A stretch of DNA of 64,000 nt from Devosia sp. Root436 (GTDB lineage: Bacteria > Pseudomonadota > Alphaproteobacteria > Rhizobiales > Devosiaceae): contig NZ_LMEM01000009.1 of assembly GCF_001426345.1 (NCBI RefSeq), positions 186,001 through 250,000 of the forward strand, in the 5' to 3' direction. The notes beneath the pieces were generated by a model. It worked only from the letters and a program-made list of their open reading frames with translations. It had not been told where the DNA came from and did no database searches. The translations under genes and the position numbers were made by a program. Positions 63,957 through 64,000 of the stretch are shown here, piece after piece (position 1 is the first letter of the stretch; the number at the start of each line of letters is the position of its first letter).

Positions 63957-64000
63957 TCTGGTTTCATGGAACATCTGGGCTCGGCCGAACTCTTCCCCCA

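Noticed and set aside
63966..64000. Possible gene start (ATG 63969) at the right edge
   Set aside because: Only about ten codons are visible and nothing identifies them as a gene.

Overview
The window looks like chromosomal DNA of an alphaproteobacterium of the order Hyphomicrobiales, most like Devosia or a close relative. This is inferred from high GC (roughly two thirds by eye), family signatures and gene order: trxB followed by lsrB, SDR-uvrC with pgsA-moaD-moaE nearby, a rhizobial-type urease cluster with an MliC gene and an unknown ORF inside it, an EcfG-type promoter, and families of palindromic intergenic repeats. No rRNA, tRNA, CRISPR array or complete insertion sequence was seen.

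Layout. 1-4.1 kb: end of a PQQ-type sugar dehydrogenase gene, greA, trxB, lsrB and a HAD phosphatase. 4.2-5.4 kb: a cluster of small-RNA genes with CCTCCTCCC loops (Cuckoo/CcsR type) around a tiny membrane-protein gene. 5.5-16.9 kb: housekeeping and accessory genes (aminotransferases, a LacI regulator with palindromic operators, CBS protein, exporters, thymidine kinase, thioesterase). 17-19.5 kb: three tandem secreted SH3-domain proteins; two more lie at 31.8 and 39.4 kb. 20-25 kb: a second PQQ-type dehydrogenase, a drug-efflux gene with an attenuator-like leader and a broken Nudix gene. 25.3-27.9 kb: uvrB.

28.0-30.1 kb holds the main accessory system: a complete retron. It has an msr-msd RNA, an effector with a nucleoside-deoxyribosyltransferase-like domain, and a reverse transcriptase with the NAxxH, YADD and VTG motifs. 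All lie on the minus strand in the order RNA-effector-RT, in visibly AT-richer DNA. A frameshifted excalibur-domain gene and a repeat-rich stretch follow to 31.3 kb.

31.3-48.6 kb: a homodimeric keto-acid dehydrogenase E1 opposite an Lrp regulator, hemH, a fused ZevA-ZevB-like metal transporter behind a LysR gene, SDR-uvrC, a DAHP synthase gene preceded by a peptide-coded aromatic attenuator (leader peptide with Phe-Trp-Phe-Ser-Tyr), pgsA-moaD-moaE and ilvE. 48.6-52.3 kb: an Lrp regulator, an outer-membrane beta-barrel protein, an XRE regulator and small secreted proteins.

52.7-64 kb is a nitrogen-scavenging block. A sigma-54 promoter precedes the urea ABC transporter urtABCDE, followed by the urease genes ureD, ureA, ureB, an unknown ORF, ureC, a DUF4126-like gene and an MliC-like gene. 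The transporter imports urea and the urease hydrolyses it to ammonia; the cluster should continue beyond the window with ureE, ureF and ureG.
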